From JAHBXE01 sp044222195 (GTDB lineage: Bacteria; Planctomycetota; Phycisphaerae; Phycisphaerales; UBA1924), in the NCBI GenBank assembly GCA_044222195.1, contig JBGANS010000021.1, positions 11,358 through 75,357 of the forward strand: DNA of 64,000 nt. The letters are read 5' to 3'. The position numbers were made by a program, and so were the translations under genes. Of the stretch, positions 50,253-59,085 are shown one piece after another (the first letter of the stretch is position 1; the number at the start of each line of letters is the position of its first letter). The notes beneath the pieces are model-generated. The model had not been told where the DNA came from. It saw nothing but the letters and a program-made list of their open reading frames with translations, and ran no database searches.

Positions 50253-50813
50253 TCACATCGCCTTGGGCCACATCGCCGCGAAAATCGCGCCCGTGATCAA
50301 TCCATAGACGATCCCATCGATGATGCACATCAGGATCGCCCGCGGATAGGCCCCCATCCACACGCTGTGCGGCGCCGCCCCAAACGCGTACGCCAGCACG
50401 CCCGCCGTCCCGAGCACCTTGAACGCCGATGCAAAGTCCGTCCCCGGCTTCACCACCGCCGCCCCGAGATACGCCACCAGGAAACTCACCACCACGTAGA
50501 TCAGGAACGTCACGATCATGTTCCTGCCCATGCTCATCTTGCCCCACACACTGACGAGCCCCATCTCCCCCGCCTCCCACCGGCGCTTCACCTCCGGGTC
50601 GTTTCGCTTGGCCTTGTCCTTGCAATCCGGAAACCCGTAGTTCCCCGGGGGCAGTTTCAGCGCCTCAAACGCCCGGTAGAACGCCGCCTCATCCGGCAGC
50701 GCCGTCCAGTCCTTCTTGTGGTGCGGCATCGCCATCCACACCACAGCGCTCGCCACCCACACCGCCGCGGCCGAGAGCACGATCGGAAGCCACAAGTGCG
50801 CCAGCATGTCCAT
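50253..50813 (-). CDS. Conserved membrane protein of unknown function
   Basis: 186 residues with four likely helices: an N-terminal one (LPIVLSAAAVWVASAVVWMA), two in the middle (MIVTFLIYVVVSFLVAYLGA, VLGTAGVLAYAFGAAPHSVW) and a C-terminal one. The segment MPHHKKDWTALPDEAAFYRA precedes the middle helices. The overall look recalls a widespread small inner-membrane family in environmental bacteria, but I cannot name it. It lies 47 bp upstream of the preceding gene and may be in its operon. Confidence 0.72.
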   Translation of the reverse strand: MDMLAHLWLPIVLSAAAVWVASAVVWMAMPHHKKDWTALPDEAAFYRAFEALKLPPGNYGFPDCKDKAKRNDPEVKRRWEAGEMGLVSVWGKMSMGRNMIVTFLIYVVVSFLVAYLGAAVVKPGTDFASAFKVLGTAGVLAYAFGAAPHSVWMGAYPRAILMCIIDGIVYGLITGAIFAAMWPKAM

Positions 50814-50887
50814 GGTGATTCCCCGAAGCCCGGCGCGTCCTCACGCCGGTTGCCCAGTCTCGACGGGGGCGAGGACTCCCCCATCTC

Positions 50888-52564
50888 TCACTCGCCGCTC
50901 ACGCACAAGCAACTCGTCCCAATCTTCATATCGGCATGCGCCGACGCTTTCCGAAAACGTTCATAGGTCGCCGCATACTCCGGCGAGTTCTGCTTCCGCA
51001 GCGACTGCGACAGCCCGTACAGCGACCACGAGTTCTCCGGCCACTTCTTCAGGTCCTCGCGATACACCTCTTCCGACTCCTTCGCCCGGCCCTCCGCCAG
51101 CAGGATCGCCCCCAGCGCATGCCGCGCCGGCACCATCCAGTCCGGCGGCTCGTTGTAGTTCAGCGTGTCCTCCACCACCGCCGCCTCACGCAGCAGCTTC
51201 ACCGCCTCATCCACGCTCCCGCGCTTGTACGCCATCTCCCCATCCGCCACCAGCCCGCCCAGTTTCATGACGGACTTCGAATCACTGTTCCCCACCTTTC
51301 GATCTTCCGGCACCGCCGCGGCCGCCGCGCGGAACAACTCCCGTTCCTTCTCCGCCTCGGCCATCCGCCCGGTATTCGCGTACGCGATGCACCGTCCGAA
51401 ATGCCGGATCGCCTTGCAGATGAGCAGCCGCTGATCCGGCTCGGGCTCCTTGAGCATCTCTTCCCAGCGCCCAAACCGCATCAGCACCTCCATCGTGATG
51501 GGCAGGTACCCATCGATCACGCCCGCCGCGTTCTCGATGAACTCCTTGGGCACCCCCGCCACCATGTCCCGCGCCGCCTGGATCGCCTCCTTCGACCGCC
51601 CCTCCATCATGCACGCAAACGACAAGAACCCGTGGTTGTGCGCCATGTACACGTTATAAAAACCCTGCCGTGGCGACATCTTCCGGTACGCCGCATCCGC
51701 CTTGATCGCCACGCGATTGGATTCCGCGGCATCCTCCCAGCGCCCGACCCTCGCAAAGATGTGCGCCGGCATGTGCACCAGGTGCCCCGCCGCGGGCGCG
51801 ATCTTCCCCAGCCGCTCGGCCGACGGAACCGCCTTCTCCGGATTCGGCGACGCCTCCACCGTATGGATGTACAGGTGGTTCGCCCCCGGGTGCTGCGGCG
51901 CCGCCTTCAGCGTGAACTCCAGCACCTTCACGATCTCCGGTGTCTCCGGACGCGGCTGCCCATCGTGGCTCCACAGGTCCCACGGTCGCAGGTCCATCTG
52001 CGATTCCGCGTACAGCGTTCCGATGTCGGCGTCGAACTTGTACTTCGAATACACGATCTTCATCGCATCCGCGTACGCCCGGTCATATGGCGCCCGATCG
52101 TGCGACGAGAGCGGCAGATTCCCCCCCGCCGGGTCCGCGTACCGCCGACGCAGCGCATCGATCAACTCCCGCTCCGGCGGACTCGCCTTGTCACGCAGCG
52201 CGAGCGCCTTCTGCAGCGCATCCCACGCCGCCTTCGAATGGTCCTCATCCATGCTCGCGTTGTTGATGTGCGGCCCGTTGCACAGCGCAATCCCCCACCA
52301 CGCCATCGCCATCTCCGGGTCCAGCCGCGCCGCCTCCGTGTACGACTTGATCGCCTCGTCGTGGTTGAACGCAAACGTGAAGACCAGCCCCTGGTTGAAG
52401 TACTTCTGGGCCTGCGCCGAAGAAGTGGTCACCTGCCGCGCGTGTGTCCCCATCCCTTCAAACAGCCTGATCTTCCCGGGCTCCACCACCGCCGCCGGTT
52501 GAACCTGGCAGCCCCCGATCATCCCGACACCGCACACCAACACGCCGAATGAACGGTTTTTCAT
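50888..52564 (-). CDS. Large TPR lipoprotein
   Basis: 558 residues from the ATG at 52564. Signal peptide MKNRSFGVLVCGVGMIGGC with lipobox cysteine. TPR-like helices cover most of the chain: an N-terminal group (SSAQAQKYFNQGLVFTFAFN, HDEAIKSYTEAARLDP), a middle group with HMPAHIFARVGRWEDAAESN, and C-terminal VEDTLNYNEPPDWMVPARHA. This protein type is frequent in planctomycetes and acidobacteria, with unknown ligand. Three cysteines at the very end (TSCLCVSGE) are unusual. A longer frame to 52591 lacks a signal. It ends 75 bp after the start of a small membrane gene on the same strand. Confidence 0.85.
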   Translation of the reverse strand: MKNRSFGVLVCGVGMIGGCQVQPAAVVEPGKIRLFEGMGTHARQVTTSSAQAQKYFNQGLVFTFAFNHDEAIKSYTEAARLDPEMAMAWWGIALCNGPHINNASMDEDHSKAAWDALQKALALRDKASPPERELIDALRRRYADPAGGNLPLSSHDRAPYDRAYADAMKIVYSKYKFDADIGTLYAESQMDLRPWDLWSHDGQPRPETPEIVKVLEFTLKAAPQHPGANHLYIHTVEASPNPEKAVPSAERLGKIAPAAGHLVHMPAHIFARVGRWEDAAESNRVAIKADAAYRKMSPRQGFYNVYMAHNHGFLSFACMMEGRSKEAIQAARDMVAGVPKEFIENAAGVIDGYLPITMEVLMRFGRWEEMLKEPEPDQRLLICKAIRHFGRCIAYANTGRMAEAEKERELFRAAAAAVPEDRKVGNSDSKSVMKLGGLVADGEMAYKRGSVDEAVKLLREAAVVEDTLNYNEPPDWMVPARHALGAILLAEGRAKESEEVYREDLKKWPENSWSLYGLSQSLRKQNSPEYAATYERFRKASAHADMKIGTSCLCVSGE

Positions 52565-52724
52565 GGCAAGGCACTCCAGAGGACCCGCCATCTTCCCGCG
52601 CCGCCGCGGGCCGCGTCAAGGTCACCCGCCATCATTCCAACCAAACCGCCCCGTACAATCGCCGCCCGCGGCGACAGTGCCCTCACGGCGCGGCCCGGAA
52701 AACCCTTTTCAACGGAGTGAACCC

Positions 52725-53156
52725 ATGGCCGAACAAGCCCACACCATCATCGGGCCCGACACCCACATCAAGGGCGATATGACCTTCGACAGCACCGCCC
52801 GAATCCTCGGCAGCTTCGAAGGCCGAATCGCCGCCAAAGGCGAACTCCAGATCGCCGACTCCGCCGTCTGCAAGGCCGCCGTCGAGGCCGGCAAGGTCAC
52901 CATCGACGGCCAGGTCGAAGGCAACGTCACCGCCCGCGACCGCGTCGAACTCTCCGCCAAGGCCCGCATGAAAGGCGACCTCATCGCCACCAAGCTCGTC
53001 GTCGTCGATGGCGCTTCCTTCGTCGGCCACGTCACCGTCGGCCCCGACGCCGCCAAGGCCGCCAAGCCCATGGAACTCGAAATCAAGCCCATGGCCACCA
53101 CTCCGCCCCAGCCCCCGAAAGTCGAGACCAAGCCCCAGGACCCCGCGCGGCGATAA
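52725..53156 (+). CDS. Bactofilin
   Basis: 143 residues. Bactofilins polymerise without nucleotides into beta-helical filaments that shape cells or position proteins. The core (about 8-110) shows the typical short hydrophobic beta turns: THIKGDMTFDSTARILGSFE, GRIAAKGELQIADSAVCKAA, VTIDGQVEGNVTARDRVELS. The N-terminal and C-terminal ends are disordered, the latter Pro/Lys-rich, as usual. GGAG 8 nt before the ATG at 52725 sets the start. Confidence 0.92.
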   Translation: MAEQAHTIIGPDTHIKGDMTFDSTARILGSFEGRIAAKGELQIADSAVCKAAVEAGKVTIDGQVEGNVTARDRVELSAKARMKGDLIATKLVVVDGASFVGHVTVGPDAAKAAKPMELEIKPMATTPPQPPKVETKPQDPARR

Positions 53157-53267
53157 ACCACCGGCAGTTCCAGGGTGGGGCGGGCATCCGGCCCGCCACG
53201 GGTGACCGCGCCCACCACCCCAAGGAGTCAGGGCTCACGCCGCGTCCCCACGCGCGCTGAGTCGCCC

Positions 53268-53696
53268 ATGGCCAAGGCCGCGCCCCAACGCAAGGTGCAG
53301 TGTTACCACTGCCGCCACCGGTTCGATATTTCGAGCCGGGCTGTCTCCATTTCCTGCCCCAAGTGCTCCAAGGCCCTCGTCGTCGAAGACGTCGTCATCA
53401 ATAGCGCCCACAACGTCCGCAAGATCCAAACGTGCGGCAAAGTCGTCATCGAGAAGAAAGGCCGCGTTGTCGCCCAGCTCATCGAAGCACACGAAGGCGT
53501 CTTCGTCGAAGGCATCCTCGAAGCCAAGGTTCTTTCCGGTGGCCCCGTAAAGATCGGCGCCAAGGCCCAGTGGAAGGGCGACTGTTCCGCGCCTTCCCTC
53601 GAAGTCGAGCTCGGCGGCAGGATCGAAAGGGGATACTTCGTGATTCCCGAAGATGCGCTCGGCGTCGGAGACATGCCTGTACCGGACAGCTCGTGA
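53268..53696 (+). CDS. Zinc-ribbon fused to bactofilin-like domain
   Basis: 142 residues from the ATG at 53268. N-terminal zinc ribbon CYHCRHRFDISSRAVSISCP (about 12-31) followed by KCSKALVVEDVV, then a bactofilin-like beta-helix (about 40-135; VRKIQTCGKVVIEKKGRVVA, VEGILEAKVLSGGPVKIGAK). An unusual combination that could link the filament to nucleic acid or another protein. It lies 111 bp after a normal bactofilin, so the two probably work together. An earlier start at 53175 is possible but gives a low-complexity leader. Confidence 0.83.
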   Translation: MAKAAPQRKVQCYHCRHRFDISSRAVSISCPKCSKALVVEDVVINSAHNVRKIQTCGKVVIEKKGRVVAQLIEAHEGVFVEGILEAKVLSGGPVKIGAKAQWKGDCSAPSLEVELGGRIERGYFVIPEDALGVGDMPVPDSS

Positions 53697-53725
53697 GCGC
53701 CCACACCCGCCGCGGCAGTGCGCTG

Positions 53726-55603
53726 CTACGTCTTTTCCCCCAGCTCCCTCAGCTCCTTCTCCGCCGCCACCTTCGAATCCTCATACCTCATCGCATTCCG
53801 AAACGACGCTTTCGCGCCCTCGATGTCTCCCGCCTTCGCCAGCGCCGACCCCAGCGCCAAGTGCGGACGCCCCGATAGTTGCCGCTTCGAAGTCGCCCCC
53901 TTCCGCGGCGTCTCCAGGTCCTCCACCGCCGCCCGCAGCGACGCCAGACCTTCGTCCTTCCTCCCCAGTTCGTTCATCAACACCGTCCCGCGATTGACGA
54001 GCGCCATGTACGCCTGCGGAAGCACCTTCGCCGCCTGCCCATACGCCTGCGCCGCCTCCTCAAACCGCCCCATCCGCCGCAACGTATTCCCCATGCAGTA
54101 CGCGGCCTTTCCATCCTCCGGCCGGTCCTTGGTCGCGATCTCAAACTGCTCCACGGCCTTGTCGAGCAGGCCTCTCTTCTCCTCAGGACTCAACCGATCA
54201 TCAGTCAGTGATTGCCGTTCCAGGTTGAGCCCGTAGTTCACCCGCACATAGGGCGTCCCCGCCCCAACCTCCACCGCGTGCTCCCACAGCGCCAGCGAGT
54301 TCCGCCACACCATCGACTGATTGAGCGTGAGCACGCCCGACGTCAGCAGCAGCGCAAGCACGCCAACCGTAATCACTCCCGCGTGCAGCTTCTTGGTCTC
54401 CTCCGCCCACCGCACCGCCATCGCCGCGCCCGCACCAGCCAGCACCGACCACCCGATCGCCGCGAGGTACGAATACCTGTCCGCCACAAACTGATCGCCG
54501 GACTGGAAAAACCCAAGGACCGGCGCCACCATCGCCGCGTAAATCACCCCCACCGCCAGCACCGCCGGCGCCCGCCTCGCGAGAAGCACCGCAACCACCA
54601 GGAACGCCGCCACCAACCCATAGCACACCAGGTACTGCGGCGCCAACGGATCAAGCCCGTGCCGAAGTTCATACAGCGCCGCCAGATTCGTCGGCGCCAC
54701 CGACTTCCACACGTAGAACACCAGCCCGTACGCCGCCTGCGCGACCCGCGACTGCAGCGGCCACTCATCGAGCGTCCGCATCGCCATCCCCGCCGACCGC
54801 TGCGCCATCCCCGCCACCACCATCCACACCACGCCCAGCACCACGTACGGCGCCTTCTCGATCAGCACGCCTCGATGCGCCCTCGACGCCCACGCCAGCG
54901 GATTCTCCGGCAGCCGCCGCAGCGGATACCAATCCAGCACCAGCGCGATCACAAAGAACGACATCCCCCACGGCTTGCTCAAGAGCGAGAGCACCAGCAG
55001 CCCGATCGACCACACATACGCCTCAAGCCACCCGGGCCGACGGCCCGCATCGCCCATGGGAGATCGAAGGACCATCCTCAAGTACCACAGCAACGCCAGC
55101 AGCAGGAACATGGTGCTGAGCACATCCCGCCGCTCCGTCACCCACGCCACGCTCTCCACCCGCAGCGGATGGGCCGCCCACGCCAACGCCCCGATCCCCG
55201 CACCCAGCCGCAGCCGGTGCTCCGGAAACCTCTCCCGATTCGGCATCGCCGCGCGGACCAGCCGCATCGCCACCACGTACACCAGCACCGCGTTCACCGC
55301 GTGAAGCAGCACGTTCCCGAAGTGGTACGCGCTCACATCCCGCTCATCAAATCCCGCCAGCTCGTACGTCAGCCCGTAGCTCACCCACGTCAGCGGCTGG
55401 TAGTGCCCCAGACGAGTGTTGGTGAACATCCACTTCAGGTTCTCCCACCCCAGCCCGCGCCACTTGTCGTTGTTGATCAGCAGCTCAAAGTCATCCAGGT
55501 CGACCAGGTCCGCCGCCAGCGATGGAAAGAACACTGCGAACGTGAACACGAACACCACGATCGGCGCGAGTATCCCGATCGTCCTGTTCCGTTGCTGACT
55601 CAG
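53726..55603 (-). CDS. TMTC-like membrane protein with TPRs, probable CUG start
   Basis: About 625 residues. Ten or so membrane helices in the first 430 residues, then four to five TPRs. Conserved loops DLDDFELLINN, GHYQPLTWVSYGLTYEL and HPLRVESVAWVTERRDVLST match TMTC and related GT-C-type O-glycosyltransferases that use lipid-linked sugars. The first ATG/GTG in frame (55558) would cut into the first helix; a CTG at 55603, overlapping the upstream stop as CTGA and with GGAG 7 nt upstream, keeps the helix whole (TIGILAPIVVFVFTFAVFF). Likely a glycosyltransferase acting on exported proteins; not proven. Paralogue of the next gene. Confidence 0.82.
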   Translation of the reverse strand: MSQQRNRTIGILAPIVVFVFTFAVFFPSLAADLVDLDDFELLINNDKWRGLGWENLKWMFTNTRLGHYQPLTWVSYGLTYELAGFDERDVSAYHFGNVLLHAVNAVLVYVVAMRLVRAAMPNRERFPEHRLRLGAGIGALAWAAHPLRVESVAWVTERRDVLSTMFLLLALLWYLRMVLRSPMGDAGRRPGWLEAYVWSIGLLVLSLLSKPWGMSFFVIALVLDWYPLRRLPENPLAWASRAHRGVLIEKAPYVVLGVVWMVVAGMAQRSAGMAMRTLDEWPLQSRVAQAAYGLVFYVWKSVAPTNLAALYELRHGLDPLAPQYLVCYGLVAAFLVVAVLLARRAPAVLAVGVIYAAMVAPVLGFFQSGDQFVADRYSYLAAIGWSVLAGAGAAMAVRWAEETKKLHAGVITVGVLALLLTSGVLTLNQSMVWRNSLALWEHAVEVGAGTPYVRVNYGLNLERQSLTDDRLSPEEKRGLLDKAVEQFEIATKDRPEDGKAAYCMGNTLRRMGRFEEAAQAYGQAAKVLPQAYMALVNRGTVLMNELGRKDEGLASLRAAVEDLETPRKGATSKRQLSGRPHLALGSALAKAGDIEGAKASFRNAMRYEDSKVAAEKELRELGEKT

Positions 55604-57402
55604 CGTCTTGCTCCAATCTGCTTCAGCGCCGCCGCGGCCTTGTCCTGCGTCTCCCGGAACCGCAGCGCCTTCTCAAGCTCCCGCCGCGCCCCGGCCACAT
55701 CACCCAGATCGTACAGCGCCTGCGCCAGTGTGATGTACGGCCCCGGCTGGAACACCCACGCCTGCGGCCCCTCGATCTTCACCACCGCCGACCGGAAGTA
55801 CGGCAACGCCCCCTCCAGGTCGTCGAACTTCTCCGCCAGCAGCAGCCCCATCGCCTCATCCGCCCGCCACGAATCCGGCATCAGCTCGATCGCCTTCGTC
55901 AACGCCTCCTTCGCTTCCGCGTACCGCTTCAGTCCCTTCGCGGCGCTCCCGATCGCAAACCACGCTTCCCCATACTGCGGCTCCAGTTCCAGCGCCCGCC
56001 GATACTGCCCGATCGCTTCCTCCGCCCGGCCCGCTCCCTCGACTTCGCGCCCGTAGCTCAGCCGCAGGATCGGCCCCTCCTGTCCCACCGCGATCGAATG
56101 CCCAAACAGCGTCTCCGCATCTCGCCAATACAGAGTCTGCCGCCACGACATCACACCCAGGGCCGCCAGCACCGCCGTCACCAACCCGGCAAGCACCCAT
56201 CGCCCGCACCCTTTGAGTCTCACCCCGCACAACGCCACCGCGCCCCCCACCACCACCGCCACCCCCACCATCGACACATACGCGTACCGATCCGCCACCA
56301 GTTGAATCCCGCTTTGCAGAAGTCCCAGCACGGGCGACACCACGACAACGAACACCGCCAGCGCCGCGGCCACTCCCGGCACCCGTCGTCGCAGGGCAAC
56401 CGCCAATACCCCAAGCACCACGACCGTCACCATCGCGGCAACGACCCGCGGCTCGTGCACACTCATCTCTTTCGGCAGTTCGTACACAGCCGAGAGCCCC
56501 ACCGGCCACACCGTCTTCCACAGGTAGAACATCAACCCGTACACCGCCTGGCACGCCCGATCCATCACCCCCCACGTCGCCAGGTTCCGCGTCGTCCCCG
56601 GCATCGACGATGCGGCGAGCCCCGCGATCACGGCCCATCCCATGCCGACCAGCGCAAACGGGACCTTCTCGAGAAGCACCAACCTCGACGTCCCGCTCAC
56701 CCACGCCAGGCCCGGTCGGGGCACGCGTTTCAACGGATACACATCGACCACCAGCAGCACCAGGAAGAATGTCATCCCCCATGCCTTGGCGAGCAGCGAA
56801 AGCACGAAGAACACCCACACCAGCGTCCACCCTCGCTTCCGGTCCGCGCCGGGTTCATTCATGTTCACATAGCACAGCATGGCCGCCAGGTAGAAGCAAA
56901 GGCTCAGCACATCCCGCCGCTCCGTCACCCACGCCACGCTCTCAACCCGCAGCGGATGCACCGCGAACACCAGCGCCGCCACCGCCGCGCCCCACGCCCT
57001 CGCCCGCTCGCCCAGTTCCGGCCGCGCCGCCCCGATCAGTTTCATACCCAGCACAAACACCAGCACCGCATTCACCGCGTGCACCAGCACGTTGACCGTG
57101 TGCGACACCGCCGGATCCGCGCCGAACACCGTCCACTCCATCCCAAACGTCAGCCAGGCCAGCGGCTGGTAGTGCCCCATGTGCGTCGTCGTGAACATCC
57201 ACCGCAGTTGCTCAAACCCAAGCCCCTGATATCCCGCCGTCTCCTTCAGCATCCCGAAGTCGTCAAACCGGTTGTAGTCCATCCCGATCGCCGCCACGAA
57301 CGGAACCGCCGCGCACACAAAGACCACCGCCGCCAACACCCGCGGCAATCGCACCCATCGTCCTCGCTCAATCAACTGGACGCCTCTCGTATGAGTCTTC
57401 AC
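55600..57402 (-). CDS. TMTC-like membrane protein with TPRs
   Basis: 600 residues from a GTG. Same layout as its neighbour: about ten helices, then TPRs (residues 440-590). Family stretches: DYNRFDDFGMLKETAGYQGL, GHYQPLAWLTFGMEWTVFG and HPLRVESVAWVTERRDVLSL. The Asp-Asp pair after the first helix corresponds to the catalytic acid position in GT-C enzymes. Its stop overlaps the downstream start, so both are translationally coupled and may form a pair. The start is preceded by a repeat element which supplies an AGAGG-like ribosome binding site. Confidence 0.85.
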   Translation of the reverse strand: MKTHTRGVQLIERGRWVRLPRVLAAVVFVCAAVPFVAAIGMDYNRFDDFGMLKETAGYQGLGFEQLRWMFTTTHMGHYQPLAWLTFGMEWTVFGADPAVSHTVNVLVHAVNAVLVFVLGMKLIGAARPELGERARAWGAAVAALVFAVHPLRVESVAWVTERRDVLSLCFYLAAMLCYVNMNEPGADRKRGWTLVWVFFVLSLLAKAWGMTFFLVLLVVDVYPLKRVPRPGLAWVSGTSRLVLLEKVPFALVGMGWAVIAGLAASSMPGTTRNLATWGVMDRACQAVYGLMFYLWKTVWPVGLSAVYELPKEMSVHEPRVVAAMVTVVVLGVLAVALRRRVPGVAAALAVFVVVVSPVLGLLQSGIQLVADRYAYVSMVGVAVVVGGAVALCGVRLKGCGRWVLAGLVTAVLAALGVMSWRQTLYWRDAETLFGHSIAVGQEGPILRLSYGREVEGAGRAEEAIGQYRRALELEPQYGEAWFAIGSAAKGLKRYAEAKEALTKAIELMPDSWRADEAMGLLLAEKFDDLEGALPYFRSAVVKIEGPQAWVFQPGPYITLAQALYDLGDVAGARRELEKALRFRETQDKAAAALKQIGARR

Positions 57403-57436
57403 TCTCTGCGCCCTCTGCGACCTCTGCGTTCAAAAC
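57402..57436. repeat. CTCTGCGCCCTCTGCG repeat
   Basis: Three copies of a 10-bp unit CTCTGCGCCC / CTCTGCGACC / CTCTGCGTTC right before the GTG of the TMTC-like gene. Similar phrases are frequent between planctomycete genes, as far as I recall. Confidence 0.6.
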
Positions 57437-57448
57437 GGTCTCGCCCCG

Positions 57449-58189
57449 TCACGCCCCAAGCCACCGACCCACGATCCCCGCCGTGTACGCCGCCGCGAGC
57501 CCCCCAAGAAACGGCCCCACGCTCTCCTCCACTCCTTCATCCGCTGAATCACTGATCGTCCGAACGCACGCAAACGGCACACCGTGCTCAAAGCACACCT
57601 GCCCCACCGCCCCGCCCTCCATCTCGACGCACAGCGCCGACGGCACACGCCCCGCCACCGCCATCCGCATCTCCGCCGTTGCTATCACCTGGTCCCCGCT
57701 CGCCACATCGCCCCGGTGAACAGCCGGCACCCGGGCCATCGCATGCCGCAGCCGGTCCCACGCCCCCCGCGCTCCCTCCCTCGCAAACTCCGCCGCCGCG
57801 AGCGCCAACTCCGCCGACATCCCTGCATCCGCGGCAATGCCGCTCACGCCCAGCAGCGGCACCTCGAACGGTCGAAAGAATGGCGATGCATCCAGGTCAT
57901 GCTGAAACACCCGCTCCGCCACCACCACATCGCCCACACGCACATCCTCGCGAAGCGAACCCGCGACCCCCGAAAACACAATCCGATCAACCCCGTGCCC
58001 GATGATCAGTTCCGTCGCCGTCGATGCCGCGGCCACTTTCCCCCACCGCGAGAACACAATCACGACGTCCTCGCGCCCCACAATGCCCCGCACAAACTTC
58101 CGACCAGCGCGCTCAGACACCACCGGCCCCCGCAGCAGCGGCAGCAGCGCATCAATCTCCTGCGGCATGGCACCCATCACACCGATCAC
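57449..58189 (-). CDS. mtnN: 5'-methylthioadenosine/S-adenosylhomocysteine nucleosidase
   Basis: 246 residues, near the family norm of 230-240. Cleaves adenine from MTA and SAH in methyl-cycle salvage. Motifs: IGVMGAMPQEID (Glu11, the family's catalytic base pair residue), VFSGVAGSLREDVRVGDVVV in the ribose/phosphate region, VEMEGGAVGQVC (2'-hydroxyl-binding Glu) and RTISDSAD (catalytic Asp). All expected residues are present. Nearest genes are unrelated, so it stands alone. Confidence 0.93.
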   Translation of the reverse strand: MIGVMGAMPQEIDALLPLLRGPVVSERAGRKFVRGIVGREDVVIVFSRWGKVAAASTATELIIGHGVDRIVFSGVAGSLREDVRVGDVVVAERVFQHDLDASPFFRPFEVPLLGVSGIAADAGMSAELALAAAEFAREGARGAWDRLRHAMARVPAVHRGDVASGDQVIATAEMRMAVAGRVPSALCVEMEGGAVGQVCFEHGVPFACVRTISDSADEGVEESVGPFLGGLAAAYTAGIVGRWLGA

Positions 58190-58237
58190 GCGCAGATCCT
58201 AACCAAACCTCACCGCCCCGGCGGCACTTCCCCATCC

Positions 58238-58273
58238 GCCTCATGCCTAATGCCTTGCGCCTTGTGCCTTCTT
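58238..58273. repeat. ATGCCTTGCGCCTTG repeat
   Basis: Three to four copies of a 9-bp unit such as TGCCTAATG / CCTTGCGCC / TTGTGCCTT in the spacer upstream of the DedA gene. It is another member of the short-period spacer repeats. Confidence 0.55.
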
Positions 58274-58392
58274 CTCCATCACGCCTCACTGACCGATTCC
58301 CTCATGCAGCGCCCTGAACACGGGCCTGCGCCCGGGCGCACCTCCCGTCCTCCGGCTCCCGACGCCCGTTTGCCCCTACACTCCGACCCCCC

Positions 58393-59046
58393 ATGATCCA
58401 GCAACTCCTCGACCTCCTCCTCCACATCGACAAGGAGCTTCTCCGGCTCTCCGCCGAGTACGGCCCTTGGCTCTACGCCATCCTCTTCCTCATCGTCTTC
58501 GTCGAAACCGGCCTGATCGTCATGCCGTTTCTCCCAGGCGACTCTCTCCTCTTCGCCGCCGGCGCCATAGCCGCCCAGGGACACATCAACGTCTACCTCC
58601 TCGGCCTCCTTCTCATCGTCGCCGCAGTCGTCGGGGACACCGTCAACTATTCCGTCGGACGTTACTTCAAGGACTTCCTCGCCCGCGGCGGCAAGCTCCG
58701 CTTCGTCAAGCAGAAACACCTCGACCGCACCCACGCCTTCTTCGAAAAATACGGCGGCAAGGCCATTATCCTCGCCCGCTTCATCCCCATCATCCGCACG
58801 ATGGCCCCCTTCTGCGCCGGCGTCGGCACCATGGAGTACAGAAAGTTCTTCTCGTACAACGTCATCGGCGGCGTTGCCTGGGTCGTCGTCGGTCTCGCCG
58901 CCGGGTACATCTTCGGCACCCGTGAGTTCGTCCAGAAGAACTTCTCCGTCATCATCCTCGCCATCGTCATCGTCTCGGTCATTCCCGTCGCCATCGAAGC
59001 CGGGCTCCATTGGCTCCGCGCCAGGAAGCCCGCAGACCCTTCGTGA
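58393..59046 (+). CDS. DedA family membrane protein
   Basis: 217 residues, a size standard for DedA/SNARE-associated proteins, recently linked to flipping of polyprenyl-phosphate and phospholipids. Typical stretches: FVETGLIVMPFLPGDSLLFA, GDTVNYSVGRYFKDFLARG, FFEKYGGKAIILARFIPIIR, FCAGVGTMEYRKFF. The ExxxxxPxPGE-type and RxxP positions are kept. Followed 40 bp later by the hydrolase gene on the same strand. Confidence 0.93.
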   Translation: MIQQLLDLLLHIDKELLRLSAEYGPWLYAILFLIVFVETGLIVMPFLPGDSLLFAAGAIAAQGHINVYLLGLLLIVAAVVGDTVNYSVGRYFKDFLARGGKLRFVKQKHLDRTHAFFEKYGGKAIILARFIPIIRTMAPFCAGVGTMEYRKFFSYNVIGGVAWVVVGLAAGYIFGTREFVQKNFSVIILAIVIVSVIPVAIEAGLHWLRARKPADPS

Positions 59047-59085
59047 ACCCCACTCGAATGTGGTACCCTGTCACAGGAGAACCAC

